Below, in pieces: positions 14,376-21,622 of a stretch of DNA of 27,507 bases. Source of the DNA: Caldifarciminota bacterium. Its GTDB lineage: Bacteria; Hydrothermota; Tepidihabitantia; Tepidihabitantales; Tepidihabitantaceae. Location of the stretch: contig JAFGRF010000315.1 of the NCBI GenBank assembly GCA_016935295.1, forward strand, positions 1-27,507, given 5' to 3'. Numbering within the stretch: position 1 is the first letter of the stretch; every line of letters starts with the position of its first letter. Both the position numbers and the translations under genes were made by a program. The notes under the pieces are model-generated. The model had not been told where the DNA came from. It saw only the letters and a program-made list of their open reading frames with translations, and did no database searches.

Positions 14376-15254
14376 CTACACGCCTTTCCCGTCGAACTCC
14401 GGGGTGAACTCGCGCCTGGCTGACGACAACTGCTGTGCGAAGCCCTCCTCGAAGCCCAGTTCCTCAAACCGACGCCGTACGGCTTCGTACTCGTCAGGTG
14501 ACAGACGGCGGTTCATGCCCGGCAGCTCGGCCGCCCGGTGAACCGGGTAATACTGGGACATCAGGCTGACGCTCGTGCGCGGTCCGAGGTCTTCGTGAAT
14601 CCACTTGAGCAGTTGCTTGCTGTCATCGGTGTGGCCAGGCAGCACAAGGTGTCGGATGATGAGGCCCTTTTCGATGACTCCGTGTTCGTCGTAGCGGTTC
14701 CGACCCACCTGCCGCCTCATCTCAGTGACGGCAGCCGAGGCGTAGCGGAAGTAGTCGGGAGCCGATGAAAACGCTCGCCCGAGTTCATCCGAGTAGTACT
14801 TGAGGTCAGGCAGATAGACCTGCACCAGTCCTTCGAGACGGGCAAGTGTTTCCACCTTCTCGTAGCCGTTGGAGTTCCAGACGACGGGAATCCGCAGTCT
14901 GGAGCGGGCGGCTTCAAGCACCGGGAGAAGCTGGTCGGAGTAGTGCGTGGGAGAGACGAGGTTGATGTTGTGCGCGCCCTGCTGTTCGAGATCGAGCATC
15001 ATGGCCAGCAGCCGTTCGGGCGTGACTTCCCGACCCTTGCCCTGTTGTGAGATGTCGTAGTTCTGGCAGAACCGGCAGCGGAGGTTGCAGTGACTGAAGA
15101 AGACGGTTCCGGAACCGCGCGTGCCGGAGATGGGCGGTTCCTCCCAGTGATGAAGCTGGGCGAGTGCGATCTCGAACCGGTCGGTTGCGAGGCAGACTCC
15201 GAGTTTCATGGTGCGGTCGATACCGCACTCAAAGGGGCAGGCGCGACATTCCAC
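14376..15254 (-). CDS. Radical SAM protein, PflX/pyruvate-formate-lyase-activase-like
   Basis: A 292-aa radical SAM protein. The SAM/4Fe-4S motif C-x3-C-x2-C is in FSHCNLRCRFCQNYDIS near residues 53-69. It is preceded by an N-terminal cysteine-rich segment (ECRACPFECGI, then GVC) typical of the PflX group (COG1313). Conserved blocks follow: HNINLVSPTHYSDQLLPVL, IPVVWNSNGYEKVETLARL, YLPDLKYYSDELG and IRHLVLPGHTDDS. PflX proteins resemble pyruvate formate-lyase activating enzymes but their substrate is not established, and no glycyl-radical enzyme gene is nearby. The start is GTG at 15254: an overlapping ATG is out of frame, and a TATAAT hexamer ends 6 nt upstream, suggesting a leaderless message. 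Confidence 0.87.
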   Translation of the reverse strand: MECRACPFECGIDRTMKLGVCLATDRFEIALAQLHHWEEPPISGTRGSGTVFFSHCNLRCRFCQNYDISQQGKGREVTPERLLAMMLDLEQQGAHNINLVSPTHYSDQLLPVLEAARSRLRIPVVWNSNGYEKVETLARLEGLVQVYLPDLKYYSDELGRAFSSAPDYFRYASAAVTEMRRQVGRNRYDEHGVIEKGLIIRHLVLPGHTDDSKQLLKWIHEDLGPRTSVSLMSQYYPVHRAAELPGMNRRLSPDEYEAVRRRFEELGFEEGFAQQLSSARREFTPEFDGKGV

Positions 15255-15260
15255 ATGACT

Positions 15261-15289
15261 ATTATACAGGCGAGAGGCGGCGATGTCCT
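15261..15289 (-). promoter_or_regulatory. Promoter of the radical SAM gene, predicted leaderless
   Basis: Read on the minus strand: AGGACA (15289-15284), 17-nt spacer, consensus TATAAT (15266-15261), then 6 nt and GTG at 15254. Confidence 0.65.
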
Positions 15290-15302
15290 GCCCCGGCGGG
15301 GT

Positions 15303-15330
15303 TTGACATGCGGCAGGTGTCCGCTAGCTT
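15303..15330 (+). promoter_or_regulatory. Promoter of the pseudouridine synthase gene, predicted leaderless
   Basis: Consensus TTGACA (15303-15308), 16-nt spacer, TAGCTT (15325-15330), then 8 nt (tgacgtac) and ATG at 15339. There is no Shine-Dalgarno sequence. It is divergent from the radical SAM promoter in the same 85-bp gap. Confidence 0.65.
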
Positions 15331-15338
15331 TGACGTAC

Positions 15339-16121
15339 ATGAAACCGGAGCGATTGCAGAAGTACCTCGCTTCCTGCGGCGTCGGCTCACGGCGTCACTG
15401 CGAGGAGTTGATCGCCGGTGGCCGAGTGCGCGTGAACGGCGTGCCGGGCAGGATCGGCCAGTCGGTTGTCCCGGGCGAAGACCGCGTCGAGTACCGGGGC
15501 CGCGAGGTCAGGCCGGAAGCCGAGAAGGTGGTCGTGGCCGTGAACAAGCCGACCGGGTACCTCAGCGCCTGCTTCCGCGGCAGAGAGGAGGGCTGGCTGG
15601 TGACTGAGCTTGTAGATCTGTCCTTCCGGCTCTACCCGGTCGGCAGGCTGGACCGGGATTCCGAGGGATTGCTGCTGCTGACAAATGACGGCGACCTGGC
15701 GCTGGAGCTCACCCATCCGCGGTACGGCAAGGAAAAGGAGTACGACGTCGAGCTCGATCGGCCCGCAGGCACGGACCTGTGCGAACGGCTGCGGAGGAGT
15801 GTGCAGTTGTCCGACGGCCCGGCCCGCGCGGTCCGCGCCACACTGACTGGCCCGAATCACCTGAGCGTGGTGCTCGCTGAGGGTCGTAAGCGGCAGTTGC
15901 GCCGCATGCTCGAGGCGCTGGGATGCAGAGTCGTCCGGCTGCGACGGGTCAGGATTGCCGGGTTGCGTCTCGGCGACCTGCCCCTGGGCAAGTGGCGGCG
16001 GCTGACTGAGAAGGAAGTGAAAGAGAAACTCGGGCGGGCCTCAACCGAAGTCAGACGCCAGATTCCAGAGGGCAGGAGTCAGAAGGTAGAGACCGGAAAG
16101 GCCGTCAGCCGTGAGCCGTAG
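15339..16121 (+). CDS. RsuA/RluB/RluE/RluF-family pseudouridine synthase
   Basis: A 260-aa rRNA pseudouridine synthase. The N-terminal S4 RNA-binding domain is clear (MKPERLQKYLASCGVGSRRH, then GGRVRVNGVPGRIG). The catalytic domain carries VAVNKPTGYLSAC and the family motif YPVGRLDRDSEGLLLLTNDG, with the catalytic Asp in R-L-D. Further blocks are THPRYGKEKEYDVEL and EGRKRQLRRMLEALGCRVVRL. It makes pseudouridine in rRNA; whether RluB-, RluE- or RsuA-like cannot be said. The frame opens further upstream, but ATG at 15339 matches the family N-terminus and lies 8 nt after a promoter. The last ~25 residues (RQIPEGRSQKVETGKAVSREP) are beyond the family end and are encoded by word-like repeat sequence. 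They overlap the next gene by 11 bp. Confidence 0.92.
   Translation: MKPERLQKYLASCGVGSRRHCEELIAGGRVRVNGVPGRIGQSVVPGEDRVEYRGREVRPEAEKVVVAVNKPTGYLSACFRGREEGWLVTELVDLSFRLYPVGRLDRDSEGLLLLTNDGDLALELTHPRYGKEKEYDVELDRPAGTDLCERLRRSVQLSDGPARAVRATLTGPNHLSVVLAEGRKRQLRRMLEALGCRVVRLRRVRIAGLRLGDLPLGKWRRLTEKEVKEKLGRASTEVRRQIPEGRSQKVETGKAVSREP
16101..16116 (+). repeat. Word repeat gccgtcagccgtgagc at a gene start, copy 1
   Basis: This 16-nt word recurs exactly at 22373-22388. Here it supplies the GTG start codon (16111) of the patatin/BamA gene and the last codons of the pseudouridine synthase. The run continues as cgtaggccgtcggc. Confidence 0.6.
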
Positions 16122-18339
16122 GCCGTCGGCGGCCCTTGTCTGTCTGCTGATGTCCGTGCTCTGCGTCCGGGCTCAGCAGCCGGAAAGGGAGCCGGTCGTG
16201 GTCGAGCCGCCGGTGCGGATCGGGCTCGCGCTTTCCGGCGGGGCCGCGCTCGGGTTTGCCCATATCGGCGTACTCAAGGTGCTTGAGCGCGAGGGCATTC
16301 CGGTTGTCGCGATTTCCGGCAACAGCATGGGTTCGCTGGTCGGTGGCGTGTACGCGGCCGGGTACTCCGCGTCGCAAATTGAGAGCCTGGCGCTGAACGC
16401 CGACTGGCGCATGCTCTTTAGTTCGAGCGTGCCGTTCGGTGCCCGTTATCTGCCGGAACGACAGCAGACGCAGCGATACGCCGTTCAACTGCGGCACAGG
16501 AACCTGGTGCCTTCTCTGCCCGGAGGCCTGGTCCCGCTGCAGAATGTCGAGTTTCTGCTGATGCGACTGCTGTCCGAGGTCGAATACAACACGGGCTACG
16601 ACTTCGACAGCCTGCCGATTCCGTACCGGGCGGTGGCCGTTGACCTGGTTTCGGGTGAGAAGAAGGTGCTGGGGCGCGGCCGTCTGGAGCAGGCAATCCG
16701 TGCGAGCATCGCGATCCCCGGCGTGTTTGCGCCGGAGAGGCTCAACGGCATGGAGCTGGTCGATGGTGGCGTGCAGCAGTATCTGCCGGTCGACCCGCTC
16801 GACAGCATGGGAATGGACCTCGACCTCAAGATTGCCGTGCTCACGATGAAGCATAACGCGGAGACGGGAGTGTCGCTGGTCGATGTCGCCTCGCGCAGCA
16901 TAGATCTGATGAGTCCTGGCGAGTTGAGGCGGCAGAAAGAGCTGGCCGACCTGGTGATTGAGCCAAACGTGGACCCGTTTACGCATTCGGACTTCGCCAA
17001 GGCCGCTGGCCTCATCGCCGCCGGTGAGTCCGCAACCCAGGCGGCGCTGCCGCGTATCCGGGAACTCATCGGTGCGCGTCGTCCCCTGCGATACCGCCGT
17101 CAGGTCGCGTGGCGACCGATGTCGGTCGTCCGGTCGGTCCGATTCGAGGGACTGAGAGTTACGCGCGAAGGTACGGTCCGGGACGAGGTCACGACGCGGC
17201 CTGCGGCGTACCTGGTTTTTGGCCGGCTGGTGGACGACCTGGTCAGGTTGTTCCACACCGGGTTGTTCGAGGATGTCAACTATCGGCTTGAAAGCGTCCG
17301 GAATGACTCCGTCGACGTGGTCGTCGAGGTGCGGGAGCGCGCCTATGGGTTCTACTCGCTCGGCATCAGGTATGACAACGTTGACGCCATCGGGTTCGGG
17401 CTGGAGGTCGGCCAGGGCAACATCGTCGGTTCCGGCGCGAGCGTACGGGCGGCGCTGGACTTGGGGAACCCGAACGAAATCCGGCTTGGACTGACGGGTA
17501 CGAGTCTGTTCCGGCTGCCATTCGGCTACCGGCTGGACGGTTACGCGGGCTCGGTCGAGAGGTCCTACTACGAACAGGGCCGGAGGCAAGGGGTCTACAC
17601 GGTCGGCCATAGCGGTGGCGTCGGCGAGGCCGGATACGTTGTCGGCCGGGATGCCTTCTTTGTCTTCGGGCTGAACGGGTACCGGGCAACATACGCGGTG
17701 GTCGGCAGCCTGCGCGACTCTCTCCGTGCGGAGTGGGTCGTCGGCCCGACCTTCCGGTTTGAGGCGAATACTTACCGCGATGTCGACTTCCCGACTGCGG
17801 GCATGGAGTCGCGGCTTGAGCTCAGGTCGTCGGTCAAGGCCATGAATGGTACCCGGCAGTTCGCGCGGGCGAGCTACTCGTACCAGCGGGCAATGCCGGT
17901 CTTCTCGTGGCTGCTTCTCCGGCCGGCTTTCGATGTTGGTTTGTCCTTCGGCGAGCCGGCCTGGGCTGAGCAGTTCCGGACCGGCGGCGCCGAGTTCGTC
18001 GGATTCGAGCCCAACGAATTCACTTCAGCCCAGCGTGTTGTCGTGAGGTTCGGCGCGGACCTGCGTCTGTTTCGGCTGTTTGGCCAGGAGAGCTACCCGG
18101 TCTACGCGCAGTTGATGGGTAACGTGGGCACGTTCGCACCGTGGAGCGACCTGCTGACAATAGCGAACGTCCCGTCGCTGCTGCACTGGGGCGTGGGCGT
18201 CGGGGCGCGCACAAACACGCCGGTCGGCCCTGTCCGACTGGTCGTCGGCGCCGGAGACTTCGGTCTGACACCCGCGGGGTGGCCGGCTACCGTCGCTCTC
18301 TTCTTCTCGGTCGGGCGCGAGTTCCGCTACACGAGATAG
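16111..18339 (+). CDS. Patatin-like phospholipase fused to BamA-type outer-membrane barrel
   Basis: A 742-aa protein with the layout of PlpD-like (type Vd) autotransporters. A signal peptide (RRPSAALVCLLMSVLCVRAQ) precedes a patatin domain at about residues 35-320. Its oxyanion loop is LSGGAALGFAHIGVL, the nucleophile Ser72 is in GNSMGS, and the catalytic Asp218 is in VDGGVQQYLP. A POTRA-like linker covers about 335-412 (VVRSVRFEGLRVTREGTVRD, then DVNYRLESVRNDSVDVVVEV). The C-terminal ~320 residues are the amphipathic strands of a 16-stranded Omp85-type barrel, ending FFSVGREFRYTR. The enzyme would hydrolyse phospholipids or esters at the cell surface. The oxyanion loop reads GGAALG rather than the usual GGGxRG. 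GTG at 16111 has a ggaaagg site about 10 nt upstream and overlaps the preceding gene by 11 bp. Confidence 0.92.
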   Translation: MSRRPSAALVCLLMSVLCVRAQQPEREPVVVEPPVRIGLALSGGAALGFAHIGVLKVLEREGIPVVAISGNSMGSLVGGVYAAGYSASQIESLALNADWRMLFSSSVPFGARYLPERQQTQRYAVQLRHRNLVPSLPGGLVPLQNVEFLLMRLLSEVEYNTGYDFDSLPIPYRAVAVDLVSGEKKVLGRGRLEQAIRASIAIPGVFAPERLNGMELVDGGVQQYLPVDPLDSMGMDLDLKIAVLTMKHNAETGVSLVDVASRSIDLMSPGELRRQKELADLVIEPNVDPFTHSDFAKAAGLIAAGESATQAALPRIRELIGARRPLRYRRQVAWRPMSVVRSVRFEGLRVTREGTVRDEVTTRPAAYLVFGRLVDDLVRLFHTGLFEDVNYRLESVRNDSVDVVVEVRERAYGFYSLGIRYDNVDAIGFGLEVGQGNIVGSGASVRAALDLGNPNEIRLGLTGTSLFRLPFGYRLDGYAGSVERSYYEQGRRQGVYTVGHSGGVGEAGYVVGRDAFFVFGLNGYRATYAVVGSLRDSLRAEWVVGPTFRFEANTYRDVDFPTAGMESRLELRSSVKAMNGTRQFARASYSYQRAMPVFSWLLLRPAFDVGLSFGEPAWAEQFRTGGAEFVGFEPNEFTSAQRVVVRFGADLRLFRLFGQESYPVYAQLMGNVGTFAPWSDLLTIANVPSLLHWGVGVGARTNTPVGPVRLVVGAGDFGLTPAGWPATVALFFSVGREFRYTR

Positions 18340-18347
18340 GACGCCCA

Positions 18348-18406
18348 ACGCATCACGCACGACGCTCCACGCCAAGGGTCGGAATCCGGCATCAGGCGTG
18401 ATGCGT
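18348..18406. repeat. Intergenic dyad between convergent genes
   Basis: Perfect 11-bp inverted arms, acgcatcacgc (18348-18358) and gcgtgatgcgt (18396-18406), separated by 37 nt and embedded in a run of gacgc/cacgc words. The right arm touches the stop codon of the QueG-like gene. It could act as a bidirectional transcription barrier, but no T-tract is seen on either side. Confidence 0.6.
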
Positions 18407-19086
18407 CAAGCGTCGCGCGTCCCGCCGCAGGCCCGGACACACAACCCGCAGATGTACTGGCTGACGTAGCGTCTGCTCTGGAACTCCTTGAGCTTGGTGA
18501 AGCAATCGAGGTGCTTGAACTCGGCGGGCGTGTCCGAGATGGCCTTGGCCGGACAGGCGGCAACGCAGGCTCGACACGAGCCGCAGCCATTCTCCATCGC
18601 GTGGTCTGGCGCGAGTCCGAGGTCAGTCAGAACCGTTACCAGCCGGACCTGAGCGCCGTGCCGCGGAGTCACGAGGAGGTTGTTTCGGCCGAGCCAGCCC
18701 AGACCGGCGCCGACCGCGACGCGCTTGTGCGAGAGATGACCACGCTGGTTCTGCCAGTCAACGAGCTGCGACGCCGCGATCGGTAATGCCTGCGCCCCGA
18801 GATTCTGAATCAGGTTGGCAAGGTCGAGCGCCAGCCGGTCCAAGGCGAAGTTGACCTGTCGGTAGTGGTGTTCGTACAACTGGTTTGGATGGTCTTCCAG
18901 TGTGCCGAGCACGGCCGGTGAGAGGTGCAGCGCGATACTGACTGCCAGCGGTAGGTCGCGCACGGTCCTCTCCGGCAACAGAAAGTCGTCAGTCCTGATG
19001 TCCGAAAGCTGGCAGACGCCGAACCCAACCGCGCCACGGCTCCTGCAGAGTTCCTCCAGCGCTTCGCGGTTACTGCCGAAAGCCAA
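18406..19086 (-). CDS. QueG-like double-cluster 4Fe-4S protein (epoxyqueuosine reductase family)
   Basis: Resembles epoxyqueuosine reductase and related double-cluster ferredoxin proteins. The first part has REALEELCRSRGAVGFGVCQ and RDLPLAVSIALHLSP. The middle has the QueG-type GAGLGWLGRNNLLVTPRHGA. The first cluster is in CGSCRACVAACPAKAI (C-x2-C-x2-C-x3-C-P), and more cysteines follow at LDCFTKL and YICGLCVRACGG. At about 226 aa it is clearly shorter than typical QueG (about 300-380), so cobalamin-dependent queuosine synthesis is uncertain. The frame is open to a TTG at 19185, but those 33 residues (containing GIRASFGIRVSSFGF) are encoded by a cgaaactcgaa-type repeat. TTG at 19086, with gggaggg four nt upstream, starts right at the conserved part. 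It follows mnmG on the same strand; both act on wobble-position tRNA modification if QueG is right. Confidence 0.75.
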   Translation of the reverse strand: MAFGSNREALEELCRSRGAVGFGVCQLSDIRTDDFLLPERTVRDLPLAVSIALHLSPAVLGTLEDHPNQLYEHHYRQVNFALDRLALDLANLIQNLGAQALPIAASQLVDWQNQRGHLSHKRVAVGAGLGWLGRNNLLVTPRHGAQVRLVTVLTDLGLAPDHAMENGCGSCRACVAACPAKAISDTPAEFKHLDCFTKLKEFQSRRYVSQYICGLCVRACGGTRDA

Positions 19087-19209
19087 ATGCCCTCCCGCAA
19101 ACCCGAAACTCGAAACTCGAATTCCGAATGAAGCTCGAATTCCCAAATGATGGGCGGTTTCGGGTTTGTGCACTTCCCCATTCAATCGTCATTCGCGCTT
19201 CGGGCTTCG
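19087..19209. repeat. Word-repeat block between mnmG and the QueG-like gene
   Basis: The gap is made of cgaaactcgaaactcgaattccgaa words, with an outer dyad of cccgaaac near 19102 and gtttcggg near 19157, followed by cattcgcgcttcgggcttcgtcatt words up to the mnmG stop. Part of it can be read through in the frame of the QueG-like gene. No promoter or separate gene is seen. Confidence 0.55.
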
Positions 19210-21213
19210 TCATTTCTTCCTAAGGTGCGCCATCAGGGCGAACACCGCTGCCGGCGTAACGCCCGGCATCCGTTGAGCCATGCCGACCGAAGCCGGCCGA
19301 CTTCGTGCCAGCCTCTCGCGGACTTCGTTCGAAAGCCCGGGCACGCGGGCGTAGTCAAGCCGCTCTGGAATGATGATGGACTCCAGTTCCTCAAACTGCC
19401 CGAGCTGTCGTTTCATCCGCTCGATGTAGCCTTCATACTTGACCTCAAGCTCAACCAGGTCGTGGACCTTGGAGTGCGGGAGCGAAGCTCCCGCTTTTCC
19501 GGAAAGGCGGCAGCCCGGCGCTGCACGCACTCCAAAGGCCATCTCCTCAAGGTCGGTCCATGTCACCTCCGGCCTGCGCAGCAACTCGACGGGCGGCACT
19601 GATTCCGCAATCGGCGTCGTGCCGAGAGCCCTGAGCTTCCGGTTCACCTTCCGTGTCGGTTTGATTCGGGCTGAGCTGAGCCAGGCGTTCGCCTGCTCGC
19701 ACTGCTTCTGCTTCTCCTGAATCCGACTGAACTGCTGGCCAGTCAGCAGCCCGAGTTCGTGTGCGCGCGGCCCGAGCCGCAAGTCGGCGTTGTCCTCGCG
19801 CAGTAGCAGACGGTACTCGACCCGGGCGGTGAACATCCGGTATGGCTCGTCCGTGCCTTTGGTCACGAGGTCGTCAATCATGACCCCGATGTACGAGTCG
19901 GCGCGGGTTAGAACCAGTGGTGGCTTCTTCAGCACCCGCAGCGCGGCATTGGCACCCGCGACAACTCCTTGGGCCGCAGCTTCCTCGTAGCCGGTGGTGC
20001 CGTTTATCTGCCCGGCGAAGTACAGGTTGCGGACCACGCGGGTTTCCAGAGTGGGGTAGAGCTGGGTCGGATCCGAGTAGTCGTGCTCGATTGCATACCC
20101 CGGCCTGAGCATCCGGCAGTCCTCAAGACCCTTGATGGAATGGAGCATCCGAAGCTGCAGGTGCACCGGCAGGCTGGTGGAGATGCCGTTCGGATAGCAC
20201 TCGACCGTGTCCGTTCCTTCGGGCTCGATGAAGATGTGATGCCGGTCGCGGTCCGAGAACTTCACCACCTTGTCCTCGATGGACGGGCAGTAGCGCACGC
20301 CCCGGCCCTTAATGACGCCTGCGTACAGCGGCGACTGCTTGAGGCCGGAGCGGACGATGCGGTGCGTGGTCTTATTGGTGTACGTGACGTAGCAGCTTGC
20401 CAGGTTCCGGGGTGGCTCGTCGGTCCAGTCTGAGAACGGCACCGGTGGCTCGTCACCGTCCTGTTTCATCATAGCCTTCAGGTTCAGCGAACGCATGTCC
20501 AGCCGTGCCGGCGTCCCGGTTTTGAACCGGCCGACGTTGAAGCCCAGCTCGCGCAGATTCGCACCGAGTCGCTGCGCCGGCGCTTCGCCCAGGCGGCCGG
20601 CCGGGAAGTTCTCAAGGCCGATGTGAACAAGGCCGTTCAGAAACGTGCCCGGCGCGAGCACGACCGTCTCGGCCCTCAACTGTTCCCCCAAATCCGTCTC
20701 CACGCCGACGCACGTCTTCCCCCTCACCATCATCCTCGCTACCGTTCCCTGATACAGCGTAACCGCCCTCGTCTCTCCCTCTCCGCCCCGGGGAGAGGGC
20801 TGGGGTGAGGTGTCCGAATGTCTCCACTTCTGACTTCTAGCATCTAGCTTCTGGCTTCTGACTTCGTCCGCCCCTTCGAGGAGCTGCTTCATCAGTCTTC
20901 TATAGAGCTGGCGGTCCACCTGCGCCCGCGACGACCGCACCGCTCTTCCCTTGCTCGTGTTCAGTTGTCGGAAGTGGATGCCGGCCTTGTCGGTCAGTCG
21001 CCCCATCGCGCCGCCCATTGCGTCGAGCTCGCGCACTAGTTGGCCCTTGCCGATGCCGCCGACTGCGGGATTGCACGACATCAGGCCGATGGTGTCGAGG
21101 TTCTGGGTCACGAGTAGAGCCGAGCAGCCCATCCGGGTCGCAGCCAGCGCCGCCTCGGTTCCGGCATGCCCGGCCCCGACCACAATCACATCATACATCA
21201 GCTCGCGTTTCAT
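19210..21213 (-). CDS. mnmG: tRNA uridine 5-carboxymethylaminomethyl modification enzyme MnmG, with two in-frame insertions
   Basis: An FAD-dependent enzyme that, with MnmE, forms cmnm5U at the wobble position of tRNAs. The N-terminus MKRELMYDVIVVGAGHAGTE carries the dinucleotide-binding G-x-G-x-x-G. Family blocks include SCNPAVGGIGKGQLVRELDA, RGRAVRSSRAQVDR-like residues, GRGVRYCPSIEDKVVKFSDR, YFAGQINGTTGYEEAAAQG and the C-terminal VELEVKYEGYIERM and LSNEVRERL. From ATG at 21213 it is 667 aa; typical members are about 620-630. The excess comes from two insertions encoded by repeats: about 30 residues after LLEGAD (20771-20866) and 23 residues before KVHDLVELEVKYEGY (19468-19536). Both keep the frame and all conserved blocks. 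The open frame continues to 21279, but those residues cross the promoter. A promoter ends 10 nt before the ATG, with no ribosome site. Confidence 0.95.
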   Translation of the reverse strand: MKRELMYDVIVVGAGHAGTEAALAATRMGCSALLVTQNLDTIGLMSCNPAVGGIGKGQLVRELDAMGGAMGRLTDKAGIHFRQLNTSKGRAVRSSRAQVDRQLYRRLMKQLLEGADEVRSQKLDARSQKWRHSDTSPQPSPRGGEGETRAVTLYQGTVARMMVRGKTCVGVETDLGEQLRAETVVLAPGTFLNGLVHIGLENFPAGRLGEAPAQRLGANLRELGFNVGRFKTGTPARLDMRSLNLKAMMKQDGDEPPVPFSDWTDEPPRNLASCYVTYTNKTTHRIVRSGLKQSPLYAGVIKGRGVRYCPSIEDKVVKFSDRDRHHIFIEPEGTDTVECYPNGISTSLPVHLQLRMLHSIKGLEDCRMLRPGYAIEHDYSDPTQLYPTLETRVVRNLYFAGQINGTTGYEEAAAQGVVAGANAALRVLKKPPLVLTRADSYIGVMIDDLVTKGTDEPYRMFTARVEYRLLLREDNADLRLGPRAHELGLLTGQQFSRIQEKQKQCEQANAWLSSARIKPTRKVNRKLRALGTTPIAESVPPVELLRRPEVTWTDLEEMAFGVRAAPGCRLSGKAGASLPHSKVHDLVELEVKYEGYIERMKRQLGQFEELESIIIPERLDYARVPGLSNEVRERLARSRPASVGMAQRMPGVTPAAVFALMAHLRKK
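19468..19536. repeat. 69-bp palindromic element, copy 2, in frame inside mnmG
   Basis: Nearly identical to the intergenic element at 2342-2409, with the same ttggagtgcgggagc and gcacgcactccaaa arms, the same gctcccgcttttccggaaa core and differences only in a short central stretch. Read in the mnmG frame it adds 23 codons (from FGVRAAP to SLPHS) with no stop. Confidence 0.88.
20771..20866. repeat. Composite repeat insertion, in frame inside mnmG
   Basis: Two repeat types lie side by side. At 20771-20815 is a palindromic run (ccctctccgccccggggagaggg core, then ctggggtgagg), the widespread element whose translation reads like SPQPSPRGGEGE. At 20826-20866 is a gaagtcagaag/ctagcatctag word repeat. 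Together they insert about 30 codons after LLEGAD without breaking the frame. Confidence 0.75.
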
Positions 21214-21223
21214 CGGCTGCCTG

Positions 21224-21251
21224 ATTCTAGGTGTTCGCACCGGTGAGTCAA
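21224..21251 (-). promoter_or_regulatory. Promoter of mnmG, near-leaderless
   Basis: Read on the minus strand: TTGACT (21251-21246), 16-nt spacer, TAGAAT (21229-21224), then 10 nt and ATG at 21213. The predicted leader is only 3-4 nt. Confidence 0.65.
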
Positions 21252-21332
21252 ACGCCTGCGGCCGGGGCCTGAGCAGCAACCGCGTGCCGCAGGCTGTCGA
21301 ACGCTCATCGTTTCTCTGGGCGACGAGCGCGC

Positions 21333-21361
21333 TTGACGTACAGCCGCGAGCGGGCCATAAT
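21333..21361 (+). promoter_or_regulatory. Promoter of hicAB, predicted leaderless
   Basis: TTGACG (21333-21338), 17-nt spacer, CATAAT (21356-21361), then 6 nt and GTG at 21368. Confidence 0.65.
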
Positions 21362-21367
21362 GGAGCC

Positions 21368-21619
21368 GTGAATCGCAGGAGACTGCTCCTTCGCTTGACT
21401 CAGGGCTCGGTTCAGAATGTCGCCTTCAGCGACATGGTCGGCATGATGCACGGATTCGGGTTCAGTCTGATACGAACCAGCGGGAGTCATCACATCTTCA
21501 CCAGAGATGACGTGCCCGAGCTGGTGAACATCCAGAACGTTGGTGGGCAGGCGAAGCCCTACCAGATCAGGCAGTTCCTGCGACTGGTGGAGAAGTACAA
21601 CTTGACGCTTCAGGAGTGA
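21368..21619 (+). CDS. hicA: HicA-type toxin (mRNA interferase)
   Basis: An 83-aa protein with the HicA double-stranded-RNA-binding-like fold. The conserved active-site region is HGFGFSLIRTSGSHHIFTRD, with the catalytic histidine in G-S-H-H-I-F, followed by KPYQIRQFLRLVEKYN, the usual HicA C-terminal helix. HicA toxins cleave mRNA and are held inactive by HicB. The N-terminus is slightly long (MNRRRLLLRLTQGSVQNVAFSD before helix 1). The open frame runs far upstream, but GTG at 21368 sits 6 nt after a promoter and no other start fits; ggag is only 2 nt from it, too close for normal ribosome binding. HicB follows after 3 nt. Confidence 0.88.
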   Translation: MNRRRLLLRLTQGSVQNVAFSDMVGMMHGFGFSLIRTSGSHHIFTRDDVPELVNIQNVGGQAKPYQIRQFLRLVEKYNLTLQE

Positions 21620-21622
21620 ACG

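Noticed and set aside
16105..17610. Long minus-strand open frame (501 codons) opposite the patatin/BamA gene
   Set aside because: Arginine/histidine/glutamine-rich shadow with no recognisable domain, while the + strand encodes clear patatin and barrel motifs.
19468..20866. The mnmG insertions as assembly errors
   Set aside because: Both keep the frame, neither interrupts a conserved block, and one has an independent near-identical copy elsewhere; raw reads would be needed to be certain.
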